Source: Myrica gale
Taxonomy: Eukaryota; Streptophyta; Magnoliopsida; Fagales; Myricaceae
Assembly (NCBI GenBank): GCA_963930655.1
Contig: OZ005621.1
Span: forward strand, 8,047,001-8,111,000
Direction: 5' to 3'
DNA length: 64,000 bases
Shown: positions 21,248 through 32,715 of the stretch, in pieces
Layout: every line of letters starts with the position of its first letter
Numbering within the stretch: position 1 is the stretch's first letter
Translations under genes and position numbers: made by a program
The notes under the pieces: generated by a model
Database searches by the model: none
What the model saw: the letters and a program-made list of their open reading frames with translations, nothing else
What the model was told of the DNA's origin: nothing

Positions 21248-23064
21248 GGTGGTCAGAGAGCAGCCCTGAGATTCGAGAGGTGGGGATGGAGCTGCGCCGG
21301 GATGCAGAATTGAAGAAATAGAGATATCGACGGTCAATAGGTGCCGCGAGACGGATTATTTTATTATTCTTTTTTTTCTACATGATTCTTTTATTATTCA
21401 GCAGCCAGCACCATGCCTTTCGTCTTCTTTTTCTTTTTCGGTTTCCCCTCTCCCGTGCGTTTTAGAAATAAGGTTCGTGTGATGATGATAAAATTTTGGC
21501 AATACGAGTTGATAAAAAGAGTTAAGCGAGAATTTTAAGCGTTTGGTTTGATAAAATTTTGACAATAAAAAAGTGAGGTGAGAATTTTAAGGTGTTGATT
21601 CGGATGGTCAATATTTGGGACCTAACCCTTATGAGTATGCTCTACTTAGGTTCGAATCTTCCGGGTATAAATAATTCTTTTGGGTCACTATAAAGTAAAG
21701 TTGGACTTACTTGACATGTAGGGGTTGTAAGTCCATCCGAACTTAGTACACGTGAATGAATGTTCAGATTTCTTTTTTTACCTAAAAAATTGTGAAAATA
21801 TAGATTATTTAAATAATTTTTTATACTTATTATAGTGAAAATAAATGATTCAATAAGAAGAGATATTATTTTGTAATTATTTTATTAAGTAAGTTCGTCC
21901 GAACTCAGTGCACGTAAATGAATACCTCAATTTCTCATTTTACTTAAAAAATACAAATACAGATGATTTAAATAAAATTTTTATGTTTATTATAGTAAAA
22001 ATGAATATTTTAATGAGAAAAGTTATTATTTTATAATGATAAATTTTGGACAAACCTAACGAAAATGATAGATGTGGAAGAAAGCCCGTAATACAGATAA
22101 AGACGAGCAAAGCCATGCAAAGCAAAGTCAACAAAAATAAAATCACGTAAAGACTAATAATAATCTAAAAAAATTATCGAGATGTATTTTTTGCTTATTT
22201 AACTGTTAAAGTCCATAGAGATATATGTTTGAATGGAGAAATTTTTTAGAATGTATTCACCGGGAGATTGTGAACATGGAGTGGGTTTTGAAAAAAGCTT
22301 TTGTAAGATGGATTGTTTACGAGTTTGTAAAATTCTCAAAAAACACACGAACCGAACATCTTCTTAGTTTTTTTGTTGTTTTGTTATAGAAATTGAGACA
22401 AATGATTACATTTTTTAAAAAAAAAAAAAGGACATTGAGAGTGTTTTTTAGTGTTAAAAATATGTTTGGGTGAAAACATATTTTGAAACAAAAAACCATT
22501 TTCAAAAAAATGAAACAAATATAATCCTAAGTTTAGGTTTGTGCTAGAAAAAACAAATTTGGAATAAATTATACGCGTGGACGTGTGATATAAAAAATAT
22601 AAACAATAATTATGTTTTTTCTTTTAGCTTAAACACAAACACAACCCCAAATAATTAGAATCATCTCAAATATTAGATAAGTATGCAAGTTAAGCTTATG
22701 ACTATTATAATGAGAGTCTATCTTAACTCGACTAGGATCTTATATAATTTATTCTCTTAATTATATGGTATAATTGAAATTCATATAGAGATAGAGGCAA
22801 AACACGATCCCATTGTAAAGTCTATGATATCTGAAACTTTACATGATCAATATTAAATAGTGTAATGTTTATTCATTATGTTTATCTCCCTTCAAACTGT
22901 AGCATATAATTCAAGTAAAGAATTATAGAGAATCCTAATCCTTCGAGTAGTAACGAGGTGAAGTAGAACGTGGCTTTTGAGGCCCAAATTACAGTATCAC
23001 AATTTTTGAGAGGATAAATTAAAAAGAAAAAGAAAAAAAGTAAAGTAAAGTCTAAATTTTGTTG
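21248..23064. other. Intergenic, SERF upstream region
   Basis: AT-rich with no supported gene. Two related 'gataaaattttg(g/a)caat...gagaattttaag' phrases at about 21488-21580 and 'aagttcgtccgaactcagtgcacgt' style repeats (21720-21920) suggest decayed MITE material. Confidence 0.4.
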
Positions 23065-23069
23065 GATAG

Positions 23070-24476
23070 TGAACAAACCGATTTAGACCCAAATGTGCGG
23101 AAAATACCTAGAGGGGGGTGAATAGGTATATTTAAAAAAATTATCCAATAGCAATTTTCTTTTTAAATCCACAACCTATTCTCTGAAAAATTAAACACAA
23201 TCAATCTTTATCAAGAATCAACTACCTAATTACAAATCAGATATGCACAAAATAAAGATCCACAGTAAATTCACAAATCTGAAAAACAGAGATAACTGAA
23301 GATACCTCAAGTAACTCCGAAGTACACTGGACAGAACCAATATTTTTCAGATTAATTTTGTACAACCGAATCACATCAATTACTTATCTCCTTAAACAAC
23401 CACCACCAGAAATCTGATCCACCTACTTAATATCACAGATAAGCAGTACCAAAAAACTATAACACGCAGTAACTCAATTTTCCCCAACACAGAAATTAAT
23501 AAACAGCAATAAAGACTATTCCGAAGATACTGCAAGACACTCTTAAGAAACTACAAACTTGCAGAACAGAGAAAAGATAAAATCACAAAGAAATCTTACC
23601 AATCCGAATCAGTGAGTATATCTACCAAATATCACAGTTGAATACTCACAACACAAAGAAAACGATTGGTTAGTAAAATAGCAATTAATCAAAGCAAGAA
23701 ACAATGATAAACATGTAACACCGGAAATGGTTACGAAGAGAAAACTCCCTAAGGAACGTCCTTAAAGAGAAAAACTCTCCGGGCCCGTAGGCCGTTCGAA
23801 TCCACTAGCTTCCAAAGGTTACAAGGTGATCTATACAAGACTAATCTAGCCTAATCAACCAACCCTTGAATCAAACTCGGTTTACCAAACCGAATCACCA
23901 CACAAACATAGAACCTCTACGTTCAATATGGAAGCCATGATCTCGAAACGGCAATAGATCTTCAAGCACAAACCTTGTGCAATCTTGGGCCAAGGCTGAA
24001 ACCTTCAGCCTCAATGATTCAAAACTTCTGAATCTCTGATCTTCACAAAATCTGATTTGGGGAAAAAACTCTGGTGATCTTTAACTCCTTGATCTTCCAA
24101 TCAATCAACACATTGAACTCTTCATGTAATCAGATCTCCATCATCACGTGGAAGGCATTTCAGATCAGCACAAGAAATCTACAAATCTTGAATATCACCG
24201 AATCTTGGAAACAAGAAAAAAATGAAAAGGTCTCAAAGAGAAACCCCAACAGCACTCTGTTATTCGAACCACCTTCCACCCGTGAGATGCAGATCAACTT
24301 TAAGCTTTCTTTCTCAAGTCTTCTAGATGCATAGGAAAAGTCATAATTGCCCTTAATGAGGCCTTCATCATAACCCACGGTGCAGCACATCAATTCCTAT
24401 TTCTAGAAGCATTACATATTACAAAGATACCCCTTTTACTATGAGTCACGTGATGCCAATTAAAATTGCCGTAACA
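23070..24476 (-). repeat. 3' LTR of the gag-only retrotransposon
   Basis: Read on the minus strand it starts TGTTACGGC and ends GGTTTGTTCA. It matches 27141-28579 nearly throughout. Confidence 0.95.
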
Positions 24477-24488
24477 ATCTCCCCCTTT
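24477..24488 (-). other. Polypurine tract
   Basis: On the minus strand AAAGGGGGAGAT directly precedes the TG of the 3' LTR. Further CTCCCCCT-type tracts in the plus strand (24750-24960) are repeats of this motif in the 3' spacer, as seen in large Copia elements. Confidence 0.85.
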
Positions 24489-25025
24489 GGCATCCTACGT
24501 GACAAAACTATACTAGCCTAGAACCAAAAACATAATGAATCTTGTTGATCACCAACACAGGACACATTTTACAAAGGGTCTCAAACCCTATACAAACTCC
24601 TAAAGCTTATAGAACTATAACTTGAGATAAATGTACCTGCAACAAAAACTTAACACAAACACCAATCTAAACAACATTAGAAATAGTGTTAGTTAAAGAT
24701 ATACATTTTAACCACAGCAGGAATCATATCACATATGATGAGTTATGTCTCCCCCTGAGACACATAACCATAAGCAACATAAAGTAGGAGGAAACTCCCC
24801 CTGACATTTAGCCAAAATAGTATAACCATAGTATAACCAGAACATAAAACAAAGTCAACCAACTCAAATATCTCAATCTCCAAACATTACTCCCCCTTTC
24901 AACGGCTCCACAACATCTATTCATAAAAAGAATTTATCATACTCTTTCTCCCCCTTTTTGTCAAGGAGGATGTCAAAACTGAAAACATATTAAAATGTTT
25001 AATCGCAACAACACATAGTATGAAT

Positions 25026-25472
25026 TAGGGGTGTCCAACAGCCGGTTCGGTCCGGTTTGGCCGGCCAAACCGGAACTTTTTCAAAGTATATAGACCGGAC
25101 CGGACCGGACCGGTTATATGACCGGACCGGTCCGGTCTGGTTTCCGGTTTAACCAGTCCGGTCTGGGTCGGTTTGGGCCGGTTTGGGCCATGCCATTTTG
25201 GGCCGGTTTTGGGTTGGGCCATGCCATTTTGGGCCGGTTTTTGGGTTGGGCCTTGCCATTTTGGGCCAATTTCCGGTTTGAGCCTGTTTGGAGAGGTATA
25301 CTCTGGTCCGGTCCCGGGTTTTCATGAGAGTAACCCGGAACCGGACCAGAATACACCGGTTTACCGGTCCGGTCAACCCGGTTGACTAAAAAGTCAACCG
25401 GTTTGGGTCAAAACCGGTCCGGTCCGGGCCGGTTTGGCCGGTCCGGTCCGGCCGGTTTTCTGGACACCCCTA
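25026..25472. mobile_element. hAT-type MITE with 8-bp TSD, nested in the retrotransposon
   Basis: Ends TAGGGGTGTCCA and TGGACACCCCTA are perfect 12-bp inverted repeats, flanked by exact 8-bp duplications GTATGAAT (25018-25025, 25473-25480). The 447-bp interior is made of ccggtttgggcc-type repeats on both strands and includes a duplicated 'ttgggttgggccatgccattttgggccgg' unit. No transposase. The same family recurs at 31390-31752. Confidence 0.92.
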
Positions 25473-25805
25473 GTATGAATATAGCACTTGCACTATAGTA
25501 TGAGCGATAAAAAAAATGTGTGGACCAATACCATATGATAGACATCGATTAGAGGAATAAAATATCCATTATATGCAGCTACAAATAATCACAAGAGAAC
25601 AAAATTCAAGCATGTAAGAATTTTAAAAATTCAAAACCATCATTAACACATTCGGCCAACATCAACAAAGAATTTTAATATGGCATTTGTCAAGATAAAA
25701 GACTAAAAAAATAAACCATCATGTTATATTCATTTAGCCGAAATGCATATTGTTCATTAGTCATGGTTAAAAAAATATTTGAATTTAAAACAAAATGTAT
25801 ATTGT

Positions 25806-27126
25806 CTAAAAAGCAACTTGAGATGCATTACAAGTAGATGCATTTTTTCTTACCCAAACTTGTTTTGTTTTAGAAGATGAAAACAAACTTTTAGACATTG
25901 TATCAACTTGTTTAGCAAGTTTACTTACTTGAGAAGTTAACATGTTAAAGTCAGATCTAGATATACTACTTGAAGTAGATCTAACATTCCTAAAATTCTC
26001 ATTTGACAAATTATAGCACCTAGGCTTAATATGTCCTATTTTACCACAATGATGACATGTTGGAATGAACTTAGATCTATGAGAATTAAAAGACTTCATA
26101 GGGTTAGAGGTTACCACCGAATAAGTTTTCTTTTGAAGTATTGAAGCTTGAGGTGGTTTCTCCTTAATCACAGCAGGAACAAAGACTGTTTTGTTGACAT
26201 TCTTAGAGTCATTTGCAGCTGAAAAGCCCATGCCTCTCTTGTCTCCAGCTGATAGTCCGATATTCAACATTTTTTCAAGCTTCTTGGTTCTGATTGTGAA
26301 CTTGTTTAGCTTTAGATTAGCTTGCTCCAGCTCATTTTTCAGCTCTTTAACCTTAACTTCCAGATCTGCATTTTTCACACTTAACAAAGCAAGTTCAGAT
26401 GTTAGTTGATCTTTTTCTAATTTAACAACACTAAGCTCTTTAGAAATTAAAATATCCCTTTTCTTCAACTTCAAGCTCTCTTCATACAACTCATCATAAG
26501 CCATACGAAGTGAATCTATGTCGTCTGAATCTGAATCCAGGAGATCGTCACTTTCAAGATCAAATTCATTAGTACTAACAATAGAAAAAGAAAAAACAAC
26601 ATAATTAACTTTTTCATGTGAAGAAGTTCCTTTACTGAAAGACGAACTATCAGAATCAGAAAGAGATGCATTCATAGCCGATTTTCTTCGTGCTTTTAAA
26701 TATTTAGGACAGTCAGCTTTCATATGTCCGAAGCCTTTACAACCATAGCATTGAACACTACTCTCATCTTTCTTATCAAACTTCTTCCAATTTGTTTTAT
26801 TGAAGGATTTCGTGTGTCCCTTCTTTTCTTTCCAATTACTACCCTTCTTGAATCGGAAAGCTTTACGAAACTCCTTAACAAAAAATTTCATATCTTCATC
26901 ATCTAAAGAATCATCTTCCTCTTTAACGGTTTTAAGAGCAATGGACTTATCATTTCTAGGTGAAGAAAAAGTTAGCTCGTAGGTTTGTAAAGAACCAACT
27001 AGCTCATCAATCTTAATATCATCTAACACCTTACTTTCCTCTATAGCTGTGATTTTAGATCTAAACCTTTCGGGAAGAGATCTTAAGACTTTTCGCACTA
27101 CCTTAGATTCTGGAATTTCCTCTATA
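25806..27126 (-). pseudogene. 5'-truncated Copia gag of the LTR element
   Basis: The frame is open from the PBS itself. It enters in the middle of the UBN2 gag domain (EIPESKVVRKVLRSLPERFR, then KITAIEESKVLDDIKIDELV), so roughly the first 100-150 residues of a normal Copia gag are missing and there is no ATG near its start (GTG at 27098). It then has a CCHC knuckle CYGCKGFGHMKADC, an acidic Ser-rich stretch, a coiled-coil-like region (ELSVVKLEKDQLTSELALL...) and a second knuckle CHHCGKIGHIKPRC. It stops at 25806. The domain order is that of large plant Copia (SIRE-like) gags. I class it as a pseudogene because the start is lost. Confidence 0.85.
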
Positions 27127-27138
27127 CCTCTGATACCA
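27127..27138 (-). other. Primer binding site of the gag-only element
   Basis: The minus strand reads TGGTATCAGAGG, matching the initiator tRNA-Met-type Copia PBS except for its last base. It lies two bases inside the 5' LTR end. Confidence 0.9.
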
Positions 27139-27140
27139 AT

Positions 27141-28579
27141 TGAACAAACCGATTTAGACCCAAATGTGCGGAAAATACCTAGAGGGGGGTGAATAGGTAT
27201 ATTACCTAGAGGGGGTGAATAGGTATATTTAAAAAAAATTATCCAATAGCAATTTTCTTTTTAAATCCACAACCTATTCTCTGAAAAATTAAACACAATC
27301 AATCTTTATCAAGAATCAACTACCTAATTACAAATCAGATATGCACAAAATAAAGATCCACAGTAAATTCACAAATATGAAAAACAGAGATAACTGAAGA
27401 TACCTCAAGTAACTCCGAAGTAACTACACTGGACAGAACCAATATTTTTCAGATTAATTTTGTACAACCGAATCACATCAATTACTTATCTCCTTAAACA
27501 ACCACCACCAGAAATCTGATCTACCTACTTAATATCACAGATAAGCAGTACCAAAAAACTATAACACGCAGTAACTCAATTTTCCCCAACACAGAAATTA
27601 ATAAACAGCAATAAAGACTATTCCGAAGATACTGCAAGACACTCTTAAGAAACTACAAACTTGCAGAACAGAGAAAAGATAAAATCACAAAGAAATCTTA
27701 CCAATCTGAATCAGTGAGTATATCTACCAAATATCACAGTTGAATACTCACAACACAAAGAAAACGATTGGTTAGTAAAATAGCAATTAATCAAAGCAAG
27801 AAACAATGATAAACATGTAACACCGGAAATGGTTACGAAGAGAAAACTCCCTAATGAACGTCCTTAAAGAGAAAAACTCTTCGGGCCCATAGGCCGTTCG
27901 AATCCACTAGCTTCCAAAGGTTACAAGGTGATCTATACAAGACTAACCTAGCCTAATCAACCAACCCTTGAATCAAACTCGGTTTACCAAACCGAATCAC
28001 CACACAAACATAGAACCTCTTTGTTCAATATGGAAGCCACGATCTCGAAACGGCAATAGATCTTCAAGCACAAACCTTGTGCAATCTTGGGCCAAGGCTG
28101 AAACCTTCAGCCTCAATGATTCAGAACTTCTAAATCTCTGATCTTCACAAAATCTGATTTGGGGAAAAAAACTCTGGTGATCTTTAACTCCTTGATCTTC
28201 CAATCAATCAACACATTGAACTCTTCATGTAATCAGATCTCCATCATCACGTGGAAGGCATTTCAGATCAGCACAAGAAATCTACAAATCTTGAATATCA
28301 CCGAATCTTGGAAACAATAAAAAAATGAAAAGCTCTCAAAGAGAAACCCCAACAACACTCTGTTATTCGAACCACCTTCCACCCGTGAGATGCAGATCAG
28401 CTTTAAGCTTTCTTTCTCAAGTCTTCTAGATGCATAGGAAAAGTCATAATTGCCCTTAATGAGGCCTTCATCATAACCCACAGTGCAGCACATCAATTCC
28501 TATTTCTAGAAGCATTACATATTACAAAGATACCCCTTTTACTATGAGTCACGTGATGCCAATTAAAATTGCCGTAACA
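27141..28579 (-). repeat. 5' LTR of the gag-only retrotransposon
   Basis: TG...CA ends on the minus strand. It carries two length differences from the 3' LTR: a local duplication of the phrase acctagaggggg(t)gaataggtat near 27177-27225, and a 4-base insertion near 27420. Confidence 0.95.
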
Positions 28580-28584
28580 GATAG

Positions 28585-29480
28585 GTGGTTCCCTTATCTC
28601 CCATGGCTTATCAGTCTAGTGATGCCTATTTTTTGTCTCTAAATATTTATTTGTCTCAACTATATGTTCCTAGTTGCGCCTATGGAAGACAATGAGCTTT
28701 TTTTTCCTTTTTAAAATAATGAAAAGTGAGCTAGTAAATACGTGGCAAAAATATGTTTAAAATTCTTCCCCACTAATGCTTTAAAACCTCTTAGATAATG
28801 ACATTAGGACGCAATTGTATATTTACACCCTTCTTTATTTCACTTTTCATTCCCTCCTATCAACCAACGAGAGCAGAGAGTTTGGTGAACTTCCATATTT
28901 CTCCTTTTCTTTTTTCTTTTTGGCCTCTCTAATCATTTCGTAGGTGTTCATCCCCAATAAATATATTATAAATTAATGTCACTCTTTGATAGAGTTACTT
29001 AACAATTTACTAATTAATTTACACTTCAAACCCCAAGGGATTAGCTTAGTAATTAAGGGTTGGGTCTTTATGGTTTACTCTTTCTAAGGTCTTAAGTTCA
29101 AAATCTCCTAAGTGTTACCAACCATGTGGACCACCCTCAAGGCCTTTAATGCAATAATTACTCAATTTATGTGGGACGAGAAGAATGCACAAGTCTCGAG
29201 ATTAACTGAGATGTGAGTAAACTGGCTGAGACACCCGATTAGGAAAAAAATTGTTTTACATTGCTCTCTCTCTCAAAAGTAAAATAATTACTTAACAATT
29301 TATATTCCGGCCCCCAAGAATTTTCTTAATTGAAATTGGCTCATACTAAAAATTAAATTAATAAATAAAATCTTATTTTTATTCAATTTCTATCATCTGT
29401 AGTGTGATATTGATACAATAACAAAAATTTTATTTGTGGGTTTATGTATTGACAAAAATGATACAATGCATTTTTTATGG
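28585..29480. other. Intergenic
   Basis: No supported coding feature or element boundary. AT-rich with a short CT tract near 29265. Confidence 0.4.
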
Positions 29481-29680
29481 GTAGAAGTTAAAATGCAGTT
29501 AAATTTAATGAATATTTTTTTTAATATATTGTCTCAACATTAGTATTAAAGGTTAATGAACAATGGTTGTGTTAATTGAAGTAGAACTTAAATTGCAGTT
29601 AATTTTTGTGAATAATTTTGTTAATATATTGTCTCAACATTATTAGTAAAGGTTCATGGACAATGGTTGTGTTAATTGGA
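29481..29680. repeat. 100-bp tandem duplication
   Basis: Two adjacent copies starting gtagaa(g/c)tta at 29481 and 29581. Both contain tatattgtctcaacatta and acaatggttgtgttaattg. They differ at about 15 positions, so the duplication is old. Confidence 0.8.
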
Positions 29681-29934
29681 GAGGAAGAATTGAGACTGTT
29701 GGCATTCGGATCGCATACACGTGTCAGCATCTCATTTAAAGTAAATAGGAGAGAGGTTAACGGGGGGTGAGACGCTCCCCTTGTTTATATTTTTTACTAA
29801 AGAATATATAGTTTAATAATCAAGCGTAACAAAGATTTCCTTAACCTAGATAATGTTTCGGCTTTCCGGCGTAACGGAGCACACAGCTCTTCTTCCTCGC
29901 AACCAAACGCCCGGAGGTGACATCTGTTACCACA

Positions 29935-30618
29935 AAACTTTACATTTTATAAAGCCAAGCTACCATTTTTTTAAACTCAAACTATCACTTGATTCTCAAA
30001 TAGTTCTGTAAAATTTATCTCGTTACAACTTATTCTCAAAATATATTTTTTGTTACGATTTCATCCAAAAAATTTTCATTTTATGAAGCTAAACTACAAT
30101 TTTTTCCCTCAAACTATCACTTGATTCTCAAATAGTTATGTAAACTTTAATTCATTACAACTTATTCCCAAAATATACTTGTTGCAATTTCATCCTCAAT
30201 CCGCTGGAGCCGTTCTGTTGAACGATTTTTGTTCAACGTAAATGGAACGTGACCTTCTCCTTACATGATTATACAAATTTGTATTCGTCTGAGCCCTTTG
30301 CAGTCTTCTACAGTGCTTATCGCGATCAGTAGTCCAAATAAATAATACGTAGCTAGTTGGTTTATTTATTTATTTATTATTAAAATAAAAATAATAACTA
30401 GCTAAGGATCAATGTGGACAAATTTGTTTTTTCACGTAAGAAGAAAGTCAAGTTCTGTTCACATGGGATAAAAATCATTCGACATAACGGCTCCAGCGGA
30501 TTGGAGGATGAAATTGCAACGAGAATCATACTTTAAGAGGTGAGTTGTAACGAGTTAAAGTGCATGCGGTATTTGAGAATTTGATAGTAGTTTGAGGGAG
30601 ATAATTATAATTTACCCA
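29935..30618. mobile_element. Foldback/MULE-like inverted-repeat element
   Basis: The arm gttgcaatttcatcctcaatccgctggagccgtt (30181-30214) is inverted at 30486-30520 with one inserted base. Outside it, the 'ctcaaactatcacttgattctcaaata' block on the left matches, inverted, the right side ending ataatttaccc near 30618. The left arm is itself duplicated (29935-30055 and 30060-30180). No TSD was found and no protein is encoded. The long-arm form fits MULE or foldback elements. Confidence 0.6.
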
Positions 30619-30728
30619 AGTTATAGAATTTTGGATAATGTTGTGAATATTGAGGTAGATTAGAATTTTATCGGAGTTTGTGAAGTTGGTGAAATTCTTA
30701 TAAGATATTTGATTGTAGATTAATTTTT

Positions 30729-31103
30729 GGGTTAAATACATTTTTTCACATTGTGACTACTGAGATTCTGACACTTTGCACCTACAATTATCAATTTTGT
30801 TATATTTCGCTCATTAACTACCAATTATATACACTTTGCACCACATACCATTAATTTGGACGAAAGTTATTATTTTGGATGAGTGAAATAACGATTTTGC
30901 CCTCATAATTTTTTATAATTATATTTGGATAGGGATAAATTGTTATTTTATTGAACAAAAATAATAATTTTCATACAAATTAATGGTAGGAGGTGCAAAA
31001 CTTAAACAATGGGTAGTTGAGGGGCGAAATGTAACAAAATTGATAGCTTGTGGTGCAAAGTGTCAGAACCTTAATAGTCGGGGGCAAAAAATATATTTTT
31101 CTC
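30729..31103. mobile_element. Mutator-like MITE, probable 9-bp TSD
   Basis: Long imperfect inverted arms of about 150 bp share ttctgacactttgcacc, atcaattttgttacatttcgc and accattaatttg. The left end GGGTTAAATAC and the right end pair imperfectly. Direct repeats TTAATTTTT at 30720-30728 and 31104-31112 would be a 9-bp TSD, although they are AT-only and so less decisive. Confidence 0.7.
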
Positions 31104-31389
31104 TTAATTTTTTTTTTTATAGTTTTATGGACCAAATGTTCTCGAGAGCCTTTCGACTAATAATTTAGTCACATTGAGCATTTAAATTGCTAAAACTAAT
31201 CAATGTTCGTCTGGTTATAGGATCCAACAGTAGATATTGTGTCATATAACCTATTCTCTGCATATTTCAACCATAGAATCTGACTAGAGAACAGATATTG
31301 ATTCTTTTTAATCATTTGAGAGCTAAATATGATGCAATTAATAGTTAAATAAATGATATTTAAATAATTATTGTGTAAGTTACTTACGG

Positions 31390-31752
31390 TAGGGCTGTCC
31401 ATGTCCGGTTTCGGTCCGGTCCGGCCGGCCAAACCGGGCATTTTGTGGAGTATGTATACCGGACCGGACCGGTCATTCTTTTCGGTCCGATCTGGGCCGG
31501 TCTGGGTCATGCTATTTTGGGCCGGTTTTGGGTTGGGCCATGCCATTTTGGGCCGGTTTTAGGGTTGGGTCATGCCATTTTGGGCCGATTACCGGTTTGA
31601 GCCGGTTTAGAGAGGTATACTCCGGTCCGATTCCGGTTTTCCACATGGGTAATCCAGAATCGGACCGGATTATACCGGTCTCGGTCCGGTTCTGGCCGGA
31701 TTTGGCCAAAACCGATCCGGTTTCGGTCCGGCCGGTTTGGTGGACAACCCTA
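31390..31752. mobile_element. hAT-type MITE with 8-bp TSD (same family as 25026-25472)
   Basis: Ends TAGGGCTGTCCA and (inverted) TAGGGTTGTCCA, with exact 8-bp duplications ACTTACGG at 31382-31389 and 31753-31760. The interior shares the 'gggttgggccatgccattttgggccgg' unit and ggagaggtatactc phrase with the copy at 25026. Confidence 0.92.
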
Positions 31753-31760
31753 ACTTACGG

Positions 31761-32715
31761 GTTCTAATTCGTATGAATATATGGGTCATAACGGATCTTT
31801 AAAAGGATTCTTATATATAATAAATCTCTAACATCGAACAACATGGTTCAATCGAGTCCAAGATTTTAACTTGACACCAATTGATTTGGTAAGAACATAA
31901 TATATGTTCCTCTTCCAGGTTATTACCACTTACCCTTGTTTGTCACACTCGCTCCCACCTTTTCAGTCTCGGAGCCAAGAGGCCTTAGAAGAAGGTGCGC
32001 CAACCCTTCCCCCCCAAAATGCAGACCAGTCTCCTTTGTCTCGCCAACCTCGTTAGATTCTAATCTTCGAACATCAATCTTCCATTCTCTCTCATGTAAG
32101 GCTACTCAGTGCTGAATCCCTTGGAAGGCTCTCTAAGCATATCTTTGTTCCTCTTCCACCATATTTTGAGGTATAATAAGAAAAAAAGATCTCCCACTCC
32201 TTTTATATACGTTTTTATTTTTATTTTCCCTAGATTGTGCTTTTTGCATAATCTATTACGATTGATCTGAAGCTTTTATTTACACTTTTCAATCCGAATA
32301 TCATCGAGGTTCTGCCTCAAGAATCCCAATCTTAAATTGGTTCTTCTATTTCTCTATTTCTGTTTTAACAGATAGTGGAGTTTGGGTTTTTGGTCAGTTT
32401 TGATTCTACCTTCTGTGCTTGTTCCAATATCAGAAATCTTGCAATGGGTTTCTTCCCCTACCCTTGTCCCCTTTCCGCCTCTCTATGGATTTATGTACTT
32501 TCTCACACATATATATGAGCAACATATGTGTTTATGTTACTTTTTTCTTTGTTTCGCTAGGCGCATAAATGTATACGTGAGTGGTTCTTAGATTTCAATT
32601 CTTGTTGGCTGGGGTTTTTGTTGATTGTATGTGGTAGTTGCTTGGAATGTTGGAATTATTCTGGTAGTATTTATTGATATTCCTCAACTGGTTTTTTATT
32701 TAAGGGATTCAATTC
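31761..32715. promoter_or_regulatory. Upstream region and 5' UTR of the UBP gene
   Basis: No separate gene. The region just before the ATG is T-rich and intron-like (about 32100-32690), so a 5' UTR intron is possible, beginning near a gtaagg at about 32096. The transcription start cannot be fixed from sequence alone. Confidence 0.4.

Larger units (their letters stand above)
23070..28579 (-). mobile_element. Complete gag-only LTR retrotransposon (Copia-derived, TR-GAG-like)
   Basis: Two long direct repeats (1407 and 1439 bp) bound a 2664-bp interior. The element is flanked by exact 5-bp duplications GATAG at 23065-23069 and 28580-28584. It reads on the minus strand: 5' LTR at the right, PBS TGGTATCAGAGG at 27127-27138, truncated gag, non-coding spacer, polypurine tract AAGGGGGAGAT next to the 3' LTR. 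There is no protease, integrase, reverse transcriptase or RNase H. By eye I count about 18 substitutions between the LTRs (near 1.3%), so insertion is fairly recent. A hAT MITE is nested inside. It would depend on an autonomous relative for copying. Confidence 0.95.

Noticed and set aside
25025-25385. Pro/Trp/Gly-rich frames on both strands
   Set aside because: Translation of the ccggtttgggcc repeats of a hAT MITE with exact 8-bp TSD.
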